DNA of 64,000 nucleotides from Pseudoalteromonas rubra (GTDB taxonomy: Bacteria > Pseudomonadota > Gammaproteobacteria > Enterobacterales > Alteromonadaceae): the NCBI RefSeq assembly GCF_000967655.1, contig NZ_JXYA01000002.1, positions 245,726-309,725 of the forward strand, in the 5' to 3' direction. Both the position numbers and the translations under genes were made by a program. The notes beneath the pieces were generated by a model. It ran no database searches and was not told the DNA's origin. It was given only the letters and a program-made list of their open reading frames with translations. This document shows positions 27,398 through 37,435 of this stretch, piece by piece. Each line of letters opens with the position of its first letter. Position 1 is the stretch's first letter.

Positions 27398-30082
27398 TTA
27401 AGCGGTTAACACCTTAATCAGGCGCTCCTGCTCAAGGTGCTCGCTGTCATTAATCACTTGCGATAGGTAACAATTCAGGTAGTACTCCAGCGTTTGTGCA
27501 CCGCCCTGAAGTTTCGCTTCAAGTAGCGCTACCTGCTGTGCCATTCTGTCTTGCTGTAAGGCTTGTGGAGAGTCATTATTCGTCATTACTTCAAGACGCA
27601 ATAGCAACTGCTCAGCAGAGAGTCCTGAGTCATTGCCTGTTAGCCAGCAACCCGGTGGTGTATCACCTGCGCGCACCGCCTCTACGAGCTCATTGAACTT
27701 TTCACGGCTCTGGGCTGAGTAAAGCTCATTAAGCTTTGTTTCCACTTGCTCCAGCAATTGCTGCTTGGTCTTTTTCAGAGAACCTAGCACGTCTGTCGCA
27801 AGCACCGCGTCCTTAACCGATAACAGCTCTGACTGTGTTTTTGCATCAATCATTTGGCTGTCCAGCTCGGCTAACAACTGACGTTGCTGCGTCTCTTGTG
27901 CCTGGGCCTGCTCACGCTCGGCGTTTTGTTGTGCCTGACGCTTACCAAACACCGCATCATTGTGCTTTCTGAACTCCTGCCACAGCGTGTGTTCCTGCTT
28001 AGTACCGGCAAAGCCAATTTCCTGCCAACGCTTTTGCAAGCTTTTCAGCGTGTCACACGCCTGTACAACGTCTTCAAGTTCAAACTGAGCCTGTGCTTCA
28101 TTCACCAGTTGCTGCTTTAGTTGTGCATTGGCCTGGTGACGAGATTTCAGCTGCTCATTGACCTGAGTGTAGGCGGCACGATAACGCGCGTTCAGTGCCT
28201 GATAAGTCGCTGCATCCAGGCTTCCGGCGCCGCGCCATTGCTTGTTAACTCGATTGAACGTACTTTCAACCTGACGCCAGTCCGGCTCAGCGGATTGTGC
28301 CTGGCCCAGCAGCTCAGTCATTTGCTCAACCAGATCCTCACGCTGCTCAATGATTTTCTTACGTTGTGCATCTTGCTCAGCGAAGTACGCACGGCAGGGC
28401 GCAAACAATAGCTCGATTTTCTCATCAAACTGCGTTGCCTGTGCTTTTTCTTCTTCGCTTTCAACACGGCCCAGTTCGTTCCAGCGCACGCGTAATAACT
28501 TTACCTGCGCGGCACGGGCTTTAGGGTCAACCTCTTGCTCTGTGAGCATTTCATCCAGCTGTTGCAATAATTCAGCACGTTTTGGCTGAGAGGCATATTT
28601 TTGCCAGTCTTTTAGTTCTTTGAGCGCTTCGCTCAAAGCGCTGTGCTGTTTTGCCAGATGCTGTTTGTAGCCTTCGCTCAGCAGCTCATAGCTTTCCATA
28701 AAGCCATTGAATACACCGAATGCCACATTGAAACGACCCTGATCCAGTAGTCGCTGCACATCTCTTGCTTTTTTACGCGCTTCTTTAAGGTGCTTTTCCT
28801 GCCCGTCGACCAGCGGCTTCATGGTTTGATTAAACTCGTTGCTTGCTTCTTTCAGCTGCTCCGAAGCCTGCTTTTTCAGCGCAACCGGCAGTCGACGCAG
28901 TTGCGAGTGAGCGTGCTGATAGGCTTGCTTTTGCGCTGCCATAACGGTATCAAACTGCGCCAGCTCTTCGCTCGGAGCAACGTCAGCAAGTGCTTTTAGC
29001 GCCGAATCAAACTGCTCTTTGGCACTGACCAGTTCGGGCAGACTCTCAAGCGCGCTGGCACTGTCACGCAATTTGCCTGATAAGGCCTTCAGCGCAGGCT
29101 CTGCCTGATACTGCGAGGCTTCGATACGGCTTTTAAGCTCAGATAGCTGCGCGTGTAATGCCTGCTGAGCCGACAGATTTAAGGCCTCAACGGCACGCGA
29201 CAGCGCCTGCTCCAGCGCTTCATATCCGGCTTCAAACTCACTGATCGCAGCTGCTTTAGCCGCAGCCTGCTCGGCCTGGTGTTGTGCCTGCTCAAACGCC
29301 TGTTGCAAAGTATCGCGATGCTTGTTTAGTTTCTGGGTAATGGTCGCAAATTTTTCTTGATTGATTTGCTGTGCTTCTTCACTCAACCACTGCACTTCAA
29401 GCGCCTGCCATTGTGCACTCAATGCGTCGGCCTGACTGGCAACCACCTGATAATCCTGTTTGTCACGCAGAGCATTAAGTTTAGCCAAAATCAGTTTGGC
29501 TTCCTGAGCAATCTGTGCCGGCATAACCTGGCTAAGACGCTGTTGCTCCAGCGTTTGCTCAAGCGCTGTACGCGCTTCACCAGAGGCGGCTTTAAGTACA
29601 GCCTTTTCAAGCTGATACTGCGCTACCAGGGGCAGTAACGCTACTTGTAATGACTCGTTACCCTCTTTAAACGCCTTTTCGATCAGTTTAGCATTGGCGA
29701 GGCGCTTTAATAGTTTGGTCTTTTGCTCATCGCCAATATCACTAAAAGCGACTTTCTCAAGTGTTTTGGCAGGCGCGTAACGGTCAATATACTCGTTGCG
29801 GATCTCCTGGCTTAACGACCCTGAGCCCGATAAAACTGCCTGAGAAATGTGCTGCTCGGCCAGTTCTTTAAGCTCCTGATCCTGCTTATATACCTTCCAC
29901 CACAAGCTCAGATCGTTAATTTTATCCAGTACCTTCTTTCTGATCTGGCTTGAATCATCTTCCAACGCCAGAGTGTGTAACACCTCTGCATCTTTGCTAG
30001 TGTCCAGTTTGTCCACAGCGGCTAATCGCACCTGTGTTTTCGGGTGCTTCCATTTAGGGGTAAAAAGGTTTTTAAAGATCAT
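27398..30082 (-). CDS. DUF349 domain protein, long coiled-coil
   Basis: An 894-residue cytoplasmic protein, almost entirely helical and rich in Gln, Ala, Glu and Lys. Repeated DUF349-type helices (for example RQVESTFNRVNKQWRGAG and QKRWQEIGFAG) occur in the second half. The N-terminus resembles a HEAT-like segment (VRLAAVDKL, DDSSQIRKKVLDKI). Its function is unknown. It is the third gene of a three-gene run and overlaps yeaC by 11 bases. Confidence 0.88.
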   Translation of the reverse strand: MIFKNLFTPKWKHPKTQVRLAAVDKLDTSKDAEVLHTLALEDDSSQIRKKVLDKINDLSLWWKVYKQDQELKELAEQHISQAVLSGSGSLSQEIRNEYIDRYAPAKTLEKVAFSDIGDEQKTKLLKRLANAKLIEKAFKEGNESLQVALLPLVAQYQLEKAVLKAASGEARTALEQTLEQQRLSQVMPAQIAQEAKLILAKLNALRDKQDYQVVASQADALSAQWQALEVQWLSEEAQQINQEKFATITQKLNKHRDTLQQAFEQAQHQAEQAAAKAAAISEFEAGYEALEQALSRAVEALNLSAQQALHAQLSELKSRIEASQYQAEPALKALSGKLRDSASALESLPELVSAKEQFDSALKALADVAPSEELAQFDTVMAAQKQAYQHAHSQLRRLPVALKKQASEQLKEASNEFNQTMKPLVDGQEKHLKEARKKARDVQRLLDQGRFNVAFGVFNGFMESYELLSEGYKQHLAKQHSALSEALKELKDWQKYASQPKRAELLQQLDEMLTEQEVDPKARAAQVKLLRVRWNELGRVESEEEKAQATQFDEKIELLFAPCRAYFAEQDAQRKKIIEQREDLVEQMTELLGQAQSAEPDWRQVESTFNRVNKQWRGAGSLDAATYQALNARYRAAYTQVNEQLKSRHQANAQLKQQLVNEAQAQFELEDVVQACDTLKSLQKRWQEIGFAGTKQEHTLWQEFRKHNDAVFGKRQAQQNAEREQAQAQETQQRQLLAELDSQMIDAKTQSELLSVKDAVLATDVLGSLKKTKQQLLEQVETKLNELYSAQSREKFNELVEAVRAGDTPPGCWLTGNDSGLSAEQLLLRLEVMTNNDSPQALQQDRMAQQVALLEAKLQGGAQTLEYYLNCYLSQVINDSEHLEQERLIKVLTA

Positions 30083-30353
30083 TTTCGCTAAACCTGGCTA
30101 TTTCATTTTCTGCTTTAAATTCTTGTTGCAACTCGCGCTTTGATTTTTGCACCATTTCGCCTTGCTCATTAATGGTGAACTGCTCTGTACTTTTGGCGAC
30201 TTTTGCCTGATATAACATGACCAGCTGCACGGTTTGTTCTTTTTGTGCAACGCTCAACTCAGTGCCATCGGGCCAGCGTCCGGTAGCAGCGCCATACTGC
30301 AATCGCTCATAAATTTCCGGCGTTATATTCTTAACTAAACTGTCTATATTCAT
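30072..30353 (-). CDS. yeaC: YeaC family protein (DUF1315)
   Basis: The start at 30353 gives a 93-residue protein beginning MNIDSLVKNITPEIYERLQ, as in E. coli YeaC. A longer frame from 30452 would lie inside the upstream gene. The GRWPDGTELS segment is the conserved core. Its role is unknown. The start lies two bases after the upstream stop, so translation is coupled. Confidence 0.9.
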   Translation of the reverse strand: MNIDSLVKNITPEIYERLQYGAATGRWPDGTELSVAQKEQTVQLVMLYQAKVAKSTEQFTINEQGEMVQKSKRELQQEFKAENEIARFSENDL

Positions 30354-30355
30354 GT

Positions 30356-30682
30356 TCACTTTTTCTTTTTCAGTACCACTAAAATCACTCGATTGACCAG
30401 ATACCAAATCAGGCCGACACCAATTGCACATTGCGTTGCCAACATTTCCCACGTCCCTTCAACCGGCTGCTGCCAGTACATATATAAGAACCCGCCAAGA
30501 AACAAGATCAGCGCCAGGAATGAATAATTCATAATCTTTTGCTGTTTCCTGACTCGTTTGCGAACGGCTTCTCTATGCAGCGATTCCTCATCCATATTCG
30601 CGACATCAAAATCACAATGTGGGCAGGTTTTGTGCTTAGAAGAAATGGGCTTGTTACAACTAGGGCATTGGGCGATTGCCAT
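30356..30682 (-). CDS. Zinc-ribbon membrane protein, unknown function
   Basis: A 108-residue protein with an N-terminal zinc ribbon (CPSC...CPHCDF), a basic linker and two transmembrane helices (about 51-70 and 83-102), ending in a lysine cluster. It heads the small operon with yeaC and the DUF349 gene. The function is unknown. Confidence 0.85.
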   Translation of the reverse strand: MAIAQCPSCNKPISSKHKTCPHCDFDVANMDEESLHREAVRKRVRKQQKIMNYSFLALILFLGGFLYMYWQQPVEGTWEMLATQCAIGVGLIWYLVNRVILVVLKKKK

Positions 30683-30842
30683 ACTCGAGTGACTCCTAAC
30701 GAAAAACTAGCATTTACACGCCGGTCATCTTTAGAGTGTTGATACCTGAGCACTTATTATCACTTTGATTACGCATTCGCCAACTGACAATGCAAGTAAA
30801 AATAAGCCCCTGTGGTACGACTGCTTCATAAAGAATAAGACC

Positions 30843-30867
30843 AAAAAATAAGGCGCCATGTGGCGCC
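30843..30867 (-). terminator. Terminator of the AGCS transporter gene
   Basis: On the minus strand, GGCGCC-ACAT-GGCGCC is followed by TTATTTTTT, 18 bases after the stop codon. Confidence 0.85.
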
Positions 30868-30884
30868 CTATTCTACTTGGTTTA

Positions 30885-32615
30885 TTAAGGTTTGTCTTTT
30901 TGGAAATGCATTGAATTGTCTTTTTGTACCTCAGAATTTCCTTCCGACTGCTTCTGCTCTTTGTCGAACTTGTCCCAATACTCGTCAACAGAGTCTTTCA
31001 TTTCCTTACGCAGTAGCATGATCCCGAACAGGTTGGGTAATGTCATCACAACGATACCTACCGCTGCCAGTTTCCAGATCAGGGTTGTGTCCGCAAACGA
31101 TGCCCAGAAGAACCCTGCCACATAGAACACCCGATAAGGCATAACAGAGCGAGAGCCGAGTAGATAGGTCATTGCACGGTCGCCATAATACGACCAGGCA
31201 ATCGCGGTAGAGAATGCAAACAGCAGCAAACCAATCGATACGATATATTGGCCATTTTCCCCAAAGAACCCGCGGGTAAATGCCTTGGTTGTCAGCTCGG
31301 CAGAGTGCACCAGAGATTTACCTTTAATGCTGATACTGGTATCGACCAGCATCCCCTTATCAACTTCGACAGTGCCAGTGTAACGGTGTTTTGCCGTGAT
31401 ACCAAAACGGATATCTTCGCCGATTGAACGCGCGTGGATCACTGAGAAATCTTTATTAACCGCAACGCCCTCAACAACGCGGATGTTGCCACTGTATGCC
31501 TCGACGCTATGTCCATCGATACCATTGAGGTATTTGTACAATTCTTCACGATCGCTGTCGTTCGATTCAACATAGTTGCCGTGCACTATGGTCATTGACG
31601 AGCGCTCAAAGGTTGTTTCGAACTTTTCAGTCCAGACACCCGACGACAAAATAACCAAACCAGTCAGTGTACAGATCACTATGGTATCTATGAAAGGCTC
31701 AAGGATAGAGACCATGCCTTCGGATACCGGCTCGTCCGCTTTGGCTGACGCGTGCGCTATGGGTGCAGAACCCTGACCCGCTTCGTTTGAGAATAAACCT
31801 CGGTTTACACCGCGGTTAAAGGCATAAGCAAAGGAGGCACCCAAAAAGCCACCAACCGCAGCTGAACCACTAAATGCATTAGTGAACACAGCAGCAAAAG
31901 ACGGAATAATGTTTTCAGCGTTATACAGAATAACGGCCAGGGCACCAATAATGTATACAGCCGCCATCAGAGGCACAACCCGCGAGGTAATAGCTGCAAT
32001 ACGCTTGATACCACCAAGAATAACCAGAGCAAGTAAAATAGACAGCACCGCACCGGTGACCATAGGTTCAATGTTGAAAGTGGCTTCCATACCTTGTGCG
32101 ATGTTGTTGATCTGCGGCAAACTACCTGTACCGAAGGAGCTGATCACGGTGGCAATGGCAAACAATACCGCCAGCCACTTCATGTTAAGACGGCGGTCCA
32201 TATAGTACATGGGACCACCTGCCATGGTGCCGTCTTCTGCTTTAGTACGATATTTGTGAGATAAGGTCACCTCAACAAACTTGGTAGTCATACCAAAGAA
32301 GGCGGTCATCCACATCCAAAACAAGGCAGCCGGACCACCAATTGAAATGGCCAGTGCCACACCACCAATATTACCGGTACCAACCGTCCCCGACAGAGCG
32401 GTCGACAGCGCCTGGAAATGCGTGGTATCACCCTCGTGGCTTTTTTTGTCGTATTTACCGGTGACAATTTTGCACGCATGCTTGAAATATCGGATCTGTG
32501 GGAATTTTAAATACAGTGTAAAAAACAGACCCACCCCAAGTAATACATAAGGGAACCACCAGGAGCCCCCTAACAAGGCATCCAGACTATCCAGAAAACT
32601 TCCTAACGCGTCCAC
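30885..32615 (-). CDS. Alanine or glycine:cation symporter (AGCS family)
   Basis: A 576-residue sodium/amino-acid symporter. It has the family signature near the first segments ([19 protein letters not shown]), the [30 protein letters not shown] block and the late [13 protein letters not shown] motif. It is about 100 residues longer than usual because of a hydrophilic insertion at about residues 335-445 between two membrane segments, beta-rich in appearance. The last 40 residues are charged. It follows the M14 peptidase gene on the same strand with a hairpin between them. Confidence 0.9.
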   Translation of the reverse strand: MDALGSFLDSLDALLGGSWWFPYVLLGVGLFFTLYLKFPQIRYFKHACKIVTGKYDKKSHEGDTTHFQALSTALSGTVGTGNIGGVALAISIGGPAALFWMWMTAFFGMTTKFVEVTLSHKYRTKAEDGTMAGGPMYYMDRRLNMKWLAVLFAIATVISSFGTGSLPQINNIAQGMEATFNIEPMVTGAVLSILLALVILGGIKRIAAITSRVVPLMAAVYIIGALAVILYNAENIIPSFAAVFTNAFSGSAAVGGFLGASFAYAFNRGVNRGLFSNEAGQGSAPIAHASAKADEPVSEGMVSILEPFIDTIVICTLTGLVILSSGVWTEKFETTFERSSMTIVHGNYVESNDSDREELYKYLNGIDGHSVEAYSGNIRVVEGVAVNKDFSVIHARSIGEDIRFGITAKHRYTGTVEVDKGMLVDTSISIKGKSLVHSAELTTKAFTRGFFGENGQYIVSIGLLLFAFSTAIAWSYYGDRAMTYLLGSRSVMPYRVFYVAGFFWASFADTTLIWKLAAVGIVVMTLPNLFGIMLLRKEMKDSVDEYWDKFDKEQKQSEGNSEVQKDNSMHFQKDKP

Positions 32616-32649
32616 GACTCTTCCTCTTTTTCGTTGTTATTATATGCAA

Positions 32650-32672
32650 CAGGCAACCGATAAGGTTGCCTG
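32650..32672 (-). terminator. Hairpin between the M14 peptidase and AGCS genes
   Basis: CAGGCAACC / GGTTGCCTG with a five-base loop follows the peptidase stop. The tract after it on the minus strand is only moderately T-rich and contains TATAAT (32638-32643), which could serve as the -10 of the transporter gene. Confidence 0.45.
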
Positions 32673-32681
32673 TGACGATGA

Positions 32682-33809
32682 TTATCTTAGATTGTCCACC
32701 ACGTTGACGATGGCGGCTAAGGTATCCTGACCAAACTGATATGAACGGCGGTCAGACCAGCCATAGTGTGGATCAGGCAAATTAGCATTGTCTTTAAATG
32801 GCATCTCTATAGTATATGCCAGCGCTTTAAACGCTTCACCCACAGCACAAGATGCAACCGTCAGGTTTGCCTGACCAGGCTCATCTTTAGGGTAACCAAA
32901 CTCATCCTGAAACTCTGGCGTGATGGTCAACAAGGCCTGTTTAAATTGCGCTTCCAGTGTAGCCAGGCGTTCATCATAACTTGGAATACCTTCACTGCCC
33001 GCCACAAAGTTGTATGGCAATGCTTCATCACCATGGATATCAAGGTACAGATCCAGACCAGTTTCATGCATTTTATTCAGCACATGATAAACCTCAGGTG
33101 AGTTTTCCAGTGATGGCGTTTGCCACTCACGGTTGAGGTTCACACCTTTGGCATTGGTACGCAAATGACCACGAACACTGCCATCCGGGTTCATGTTCGG
33201 CACAATGTAAAACACGGCTTTTGACAATAGTGCAGCAGCATGCGGATCTTCGTCGTCCAGCAGTTTGTGCAGCAGGCCTTCAACAAACCATTCTGCCATG
33301 GTTTCGCCAGGGTGTTGGCGTGCGGTGATCCAGATTTTTTTCTTTTCGTCGCCAGGCTCGCCGACACATAACAGGCTGATATCACGGCCATCCAAAGTTT
33401 CACCCAGGGTTTCAACCCGACACGCATCATGGCTTTGTGCCCAGTAAACCAGATCCAGGTGACGCTCGTAGCTGTAAGGGGCGAAATAAGCAAAATAGGT
33501 GTGGTGACACTCAGGTTCAAAGTCGATCACCAACTGGCCATCCTGATAGCTGCTCGGCACGCGGAACCAGGTTTGTCTGTCATAAGACGCAACGGCTTGG
33601 TAGTCATCCCAGCCTTCTGGATAGGCGGAGTTTTGCAGATTATTAATATGAAGTTTGTGCTCTACAAATGGCGTCGATTCAAGACGAAAGTGGAACCATT
33701 GAAAAAATTCGGATTCGTTATCGCGGTTAATTTCCAGCTGAATGTCTAGTGGAGCCTCAGCAGAAATTACGTTGATATTTCCGCTGTCAAAATTACTGGT
33801 GATCTTCAT
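32682..33809 (-). CDS. M14 family zinc carboxypeptidase
   Basis: The start at 33809 (MKITSNFDSGNINV) is six bases after AGGG and gives 375 residues. An N-terminal beta-rich domain of about 115 residues precedes the catalytic domain, with zinc ligands in ARQHPGETMAEW and DIHGDE, substrate-binding NPDG...RTNAKGVNLNREW, and the catalytic glutamate in YTIEMPFKDN. No signal peptide is present, so it is cytoplasmic, as in the CCP6-like bacterial subfamily. The substrate is unknown. Confidence 0.88.
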   Translation of the reverse strand: MKITSNFDSGNINVISAEAPLDIQLEINRDNESEFFQWFHFRLESTPFVEHKLHINNLQNSAYPEGWDDYQAVASYDRQTWFRVPSSYQDGQLVIDFEPECHHTYFAYFAPYSYERHLDLVYWAQSHDACRVETLGETLDGRDISLLCVGEPGDEKKKIWITARQHPGETMAEWFVEGLLHKLLDDEDPHAAALLSKAVFYIVPNMNPDGSVRGHLRTNAKGVNLNREWQTPSLENSPEVYHVLNKMHETGLDLYLDIHGDEALPYNFVAGSEGIPSYDERLATLEAQFKQALLTITPEFQDEFGYPKDEPGQANLTVASCAVGEAFKALAYTIEMPFKDNANLPDPHYGWSDRRSYQFGQDTLAAIVNVVDNLR

Positions 33810-33980
33810 CATATACCCTAAATAAAAAAACCATCTCACTGAGCCAGATGTTTTGTGTAAAGCACTTAACAGCGCAGTACACAGTCAAGGAACTTTGTTT
33901 TAACCTTGATGATTTTTGTTAGTGATTTGTAGCAATAAATCAGCTGCAAGCCTAACACACCTGGTGCGAGACAAAAACAA

Positions 33981-34007
33981 AAAAAGCCAGCAATCGCTGG
34001 CTTTTTT
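33981..34007. terminator. Terminator of the GAPDH gene
   Basis: The stem AAAAAGCCAGC / GCTGGCTTTTT with loop AATC lies 15 bases after the GAPDH stop, with a long A tract on its left that reads as T on the minus strand. Confidence 0.9.
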
Positions 34008-34021
34008 AGACAAACCGAGAA

Positions 34022-35467
34022 TTAACGCGGCAGGCTTGGGAATTGTACCTCAGCCATGTCACGCATTACACGTACAACCTGGCAGCTGTAGCCAAACTCG
34101 TTATCGTACCATACATAAAGTACAACACGGTCACCGTCAACGATGGTTGCTTGTGAATCAACCACGCCAGCGTAGCGGCTACCAACCAGGTCGGTTGATA
34201 CAATTTCAGTCGACGCTGTGTAGTCGATCTGATCGCGAAGCTCTGAATGCAGTGACGTCTCACGCAGGAATTCGTTCAATTCTTCTGCGGTTGTTTCTGC
34301 TTTCAGGTTCAGGTTCAAAATAGCCATTGATACGTTTGGCGTAGGAACACGGATAGCATTACCCGTTAATTTACCAGCCAGCTCTGGCAGTGCTTTTGCA
34401 ACTGCTTTTGCCGCACCCGTAGAGGTAATAACCATGTTCAGTGCCGCACTGCGACCACGACGCTCTGCTTTGTGGTAGTTGTCGATCAGGTTTTGGTCAT
34501 TGGTGTATGAGTGAACCGTTTCAACGTGACCATTTTTGATGCCAAACTTGTCGTTCAGCGCTTTTAGTACAGGCGTGATGGCGTTAGTCGTACAGCTTGC
34601 TGCAGACACAATTTTGTCTTCAGACAGAATGTCAGCGTTGTTAACACCGTAAACCACATTCTTGATGTCGCCTTTTGCAGGGGCAGTCAGAAGTACTTTA
34701 GACGCACCTTTCGATTGTAGGTGTTTGCCCAGGCCATCTTCGTCTTTCCATACACCTGTGTTGTCTACAACCAGTGCATTTTCAATACCGTACTGAGTGT
34801 AATCCACTTCTTCCGGAGAGTTCGCGTAGATAACCTGAATGTAGTTACCGTTTGCTTTGATAGCGCCTTTTTCATGGTCAACAGTGATTGAACCGTTGAA
34901 TGGACCATGAATTGAATCGCGGCGCAGCAAGCTTGCGCGCTTTTCAAGGTCACCATCGCGACCACCACGTACAACAATTGCACGTAAGCGAAGGTCAGCG
35001 TGAGAGCCACCACGTTCGATCAACAAACGCGCTAGCAGACGACCGATACGGCCAAAACCATACAGAACAACGTCGCGAGGGGCCGGACGTTTGCCTGTGT
35101 TTAACAGCTCAGCAAGCTCAGCATTGAGGTATTCCTCAATTGAACGGCCTTCACCTGCGTTTTTATAAATGTAGGCATACGCCAGTTTACCTAAGTCAAC
35201 ACGGCCAGGCGCCAGTTCCATTTTGCTGATCACTTCCAAAAATGGGAAGCTTTCGCGCAGACGCAGTTTAGTCTCTTCAAAACGTGCGACTGTTTTGTGG
35301 GCTTTAATAACATCGATAGTGCTGGTGTTTACAAGAGGACGGCCATAAACCGCAATTTCTACACCCAGGTTACGATACAAGCGACCAATGATCGGTTGCA
35401 TGCTTTCTGCGTAGTCTTGACGTTCTTGCCAGCTGTTTTGATATTCTTGCTCGTGAGATGAGGTCAT
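34022..35467 (-). CDS. Glyceraldehyde-3-phosphate dehydrogenase, long form
   Basis: A 481-residue GAPDH with the active-site SAASCTTNAITPVL (cysteine near 292), the NAD-binding YGFGRIGRLLARLL and the C-terminal WYDNEFGYSCQVVRV. It is about 150 residues longer than GapA because of an N-terminal helical extension of roughly 130 residues. Long GAPDHs of this kind occur in vibrios and alteromonads next to normal GapA, and their separate role is not settled. It is monocistronic with its own terminator. Confidence 0.92.
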   Translation of the reverse strand: MTSSHEQEYQNSWQERQDYAESMQPIIGRLYRNLGVEIAVYGRPLVNTSTIDVIKAHKTVARFEETKLRLRESFPFLEVISKMELAPGRVDLGKLAYAYIYKNAGEGRSIEEYLNAELAELLNTGKRPAPRDVVLYGFGRIGRLLARLLIERGGSHADLRLRAIVVRGGRDGDLEKRASLLRRDSIHGPFNGSITVDHEKGAIKANGNYIQVIYANSPEEVDYTQYGIENALVVDNTGVWKDEDGLGKHLQSKGASKVLLTAPAKGDIKNVVYGVNNADILSEDKIVSAASCTTNAITPVLKALNDKFGIKNGHVETVHSYTNDQNLIDNYHKAERRGRSAALNMVITSTGAAKAVAKALPELAGKLTGNAIRVPTPNVSMAILNLNLKAETTAEELNEFLRETSLHSELRDQIDYTASTEIVSTDLVGSRYAGVVDSQATIVDGDRVVLYVWYDNEFGYSCQVVRVMRDMAEVQFPSLPR

Positions 35468-35799
35468 TTTTTCTGCCTAATAAACAATTTTTGAACGGAT
35501 AGCCTAACTGAGCCTGATGTATTGCATAATTTGAGAGTCAACAGGCCCCAAGGCAGCGACATTTTAATTTAAATGGCGCTGATTCTCCACCATTTACTGA
35601 CAATTGTTGCTGTAAAATTAACTGCACAGTTAATTTCAGGCCTGATCCGTCCAATTTATGTTCTCTCCTCTATGATATTCGCCATGAAGCTGTCAGGCAC
35701 GCTATCCCTTGCTACACTTGAGGTAAATAAAGGGTGGCCAGAATTGTCGAAATTGGTACTATACGAGCGCAACAACAAAGACTTGGAGTAAGTATAACA
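35468..35799. other. Divergent intergenic region, no gene seen
   Basis: The gap between the GAPDH and DUF2989 genes must hold both promoters. I see no RNA gene, repeat or strong operator in it. Confidence 0.5.
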
Positions 35800-36606
35800 A
35801 TGAGGTGGTGGCTAATATCAGGCCTGTGTGTTACATCAGCGTTGCTCAGTGGCTGCGACGACACAATTACGCTGAATAAAATCTGCACAGAGACGCCCGG
35901 GTTTTGTGAAGATCTCAATAAAGATAGCCATTGTAAAGAGCAACGCGCTGAGGTGATTTTTGCGCGTTACCATGAATACAAATCGCCCACAGATGATAAC
36001 CGATACACCTTGCTGAAAAATTTTGAACAATACAACGAGTGTGTGTCGCTGGCTTCAAAAATTGAACATATCAAACTAAAAGAAAAAACCACATCAAGGG
36101 TTGAAGGCCATCTTACCAGCCTGAAAGAAATGACCCGGATCTACCAGGATACGATTAATACCGACCACCCAGGCTTACTTTATTACCACTGGTCGAGACG
36201 CAATAACCGCATGGCGCTAAACAAGTTACTCAACATGCAAGATCAGGAAAACGTTAAAAGTGACAGCGAGATACAGCTATTCTTGGCGACTTTTTACGCA
36301 AAAATTGATGACGACAAAACCATAGATATTCTGTATCGCGTTTTGGAGCTCAATAAAGCAGGTGAAACGCCGGACCCCGAAGTGTTCGCCAGCCTCGTCA
36401 GCATTTTTTACAAGCAGCAAAAGTACAAGCACGCATATACCTTTGCCCGGGTGGCACAGTTATCTGGCTTTGAGAATATTGATATCTTGCCGGTTGAGCA
36501 TAAGCTTTCTGCCAGTGGCAAAGATCTGGACTCGCTGGATACCCTGGCGATAAAAACCTGGGAAGAGATTAACAACGGTGAATTTCTCTCCCCAAGGAAT
36601 TTCTAA
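35800..36606 (+). CDS. DUF2989 lipoprotein
   Basis: The ATG at 35800 follows GGAG (35785-35788) and begins a lipoprotein signal peptide with lipobox LLSGC at about residues 16-20; the longer frame from 35734 is rejected. The 268-residue protein has the conserved cysteine-rich start CTETPGFCEDLN and a helical, TPR-like C-terminal half (LATFYAKIDDDKTIDILYRVLELNKAG). It is probably an envelope protein of unknown function. A hairpin follows before the convergent mlaC-like gene. Confidence 0.82.
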   Translation: MRWWLISGLCVTSALLSGCDDTITLNKICTETPGFCEDLNKDSHCKEQRAEVIFARYHEYKSPTDDNRYTLLKNFEQYNECVSLASKIEHIKLKEKTTSRVEGHLTSLKEMTRIYQDTINTDHPGLLYYHWSRRNNRMALNKLLNMQDQENVKSDSEIQLFLATFYAKIDDDKTIDILYRVLELNKAGETPDPEVFASLVSIFYKQQKYKHAYTFARVAQLSGFENIDILPVEHKLSASGKDLDSLDTLAIKTWEEINNGEFLSPRNF

Positions 36607-36623
36607 AAGCAGATTCCTATGAA

Positions 36624-36643
36624 GGTGGCCTGTGCAGGCCACC
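36624..36643. terminator. Hairpin between convergent genes
   Basis: GGTGGCCT / AGGCCACC with a GTGC loop is a stable stem without a T run. Confidence 0.45.
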
Positions 36644-36645
36644 AG

Positions 36646-37233
36646 CTAGCTTTTAGCGTTTAGTTCTGCAGTCACCTGCGCCAAACCCACTTGTGAGATC
36701 CGCACCGCTATTTCTTTTTGTTTTGCACTCAGTAACGAAATGCCTTCGGCGACCAGGTCATATACCCGCCACTCACCTTCTTTGCTTCTGCGAAATTTAA
36801 AGTGAATGTCGATATCCGGACCGGAAAGCTGTCTGACAACGGCTTTTACCGTGGCGTATTTGCTTTCTTTACCCACAGGTAAAGCTTCAAAAATGACTTG
36901 CTGCCCTTTGTATTGCATCAAAGCACTGGCATAACTGACTTCAAGATAATGCTCAACCGCCGAGATAAATTCCAGTGCCTGTGGCTTTGTCAGCCCCTTG
37001 ATATGTTTACCCAGCAGCTTGTAAGACACGAATCGAATATCAATGTGCGACATCAGATGCGCCCTGACCAACTTGCGCATCTCCACAGGGCTGGCATTGC
37101 CGTCCTGATTAATTTGTTTTATGTCCGAAAACAGTGTTTCGCCCACTTCATTGATAAGCGCCAGTGGCGCCTTAGAGGCCAAAGTCAGTGATGAAAACAG
37201 CAGTAGAAAAAGTCCGGCAAGTAATTTGTTCAC
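36646..37233 (-). CDS. MlaC-family lipid-binding protein, stand-alone
   Basis: A 195-residue periplasmic protein with a signal peptide and the MlaC/Ttg2D domain (RKLVRAHLMSHIDIRFVSYKLLGKHIKGLTKPQ, WRVYDLVAEGISLL). MlaC shuttles phospholipid between outer- and inner-membrane complexes. Here it is not in an mlaFEDCB operon, so it is probably an accessory paralogue. The downstream (leftward) neighbour is convergent. Confidence 0.85.
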   Translation of the reverse strand: MNKLLAGLFLLLFSSLTLASKAPLALINEVGETLFSDIKQINQDGNASPVEMRKLVRAHLMSHIDIRFVSYKLLGKHIKGLTKPQALEFISAVEHYLEVSYASALMQYKGQQVIFEALPVGKESKYATVKAVVRQLSGPDIDIHFKFRRSKEGEWRVYDLVAEGISLLSAKQKEIAVRISQVGLAQVTAELNAKS

Positions 37234-37435
37234 GTTCGCTCCTTGATAATTTACTTAATTGACGTCCAGGTCCTGCTTTGATATTGCGCTCAGAGTTGCA
37301 GGGGTATACCCCCTAATGTAGCGCCAAAATCGACGCAAATGTGTGAAAAAATGTATGAAAATAATACAGGTTCAGCAACAGGTCAGCTTTGTACTACGGC
37401 GTTTGAGCGATTTGTAATTAACGAAGCCGTCTGCA

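Noticed and set aside
32616..32681. Glycine riboswitch upstream of the AGCS transporter
   Set aside because: Only 66 bases separate the genes and they hold a simple hairpin, too short for a glycine aptamer.
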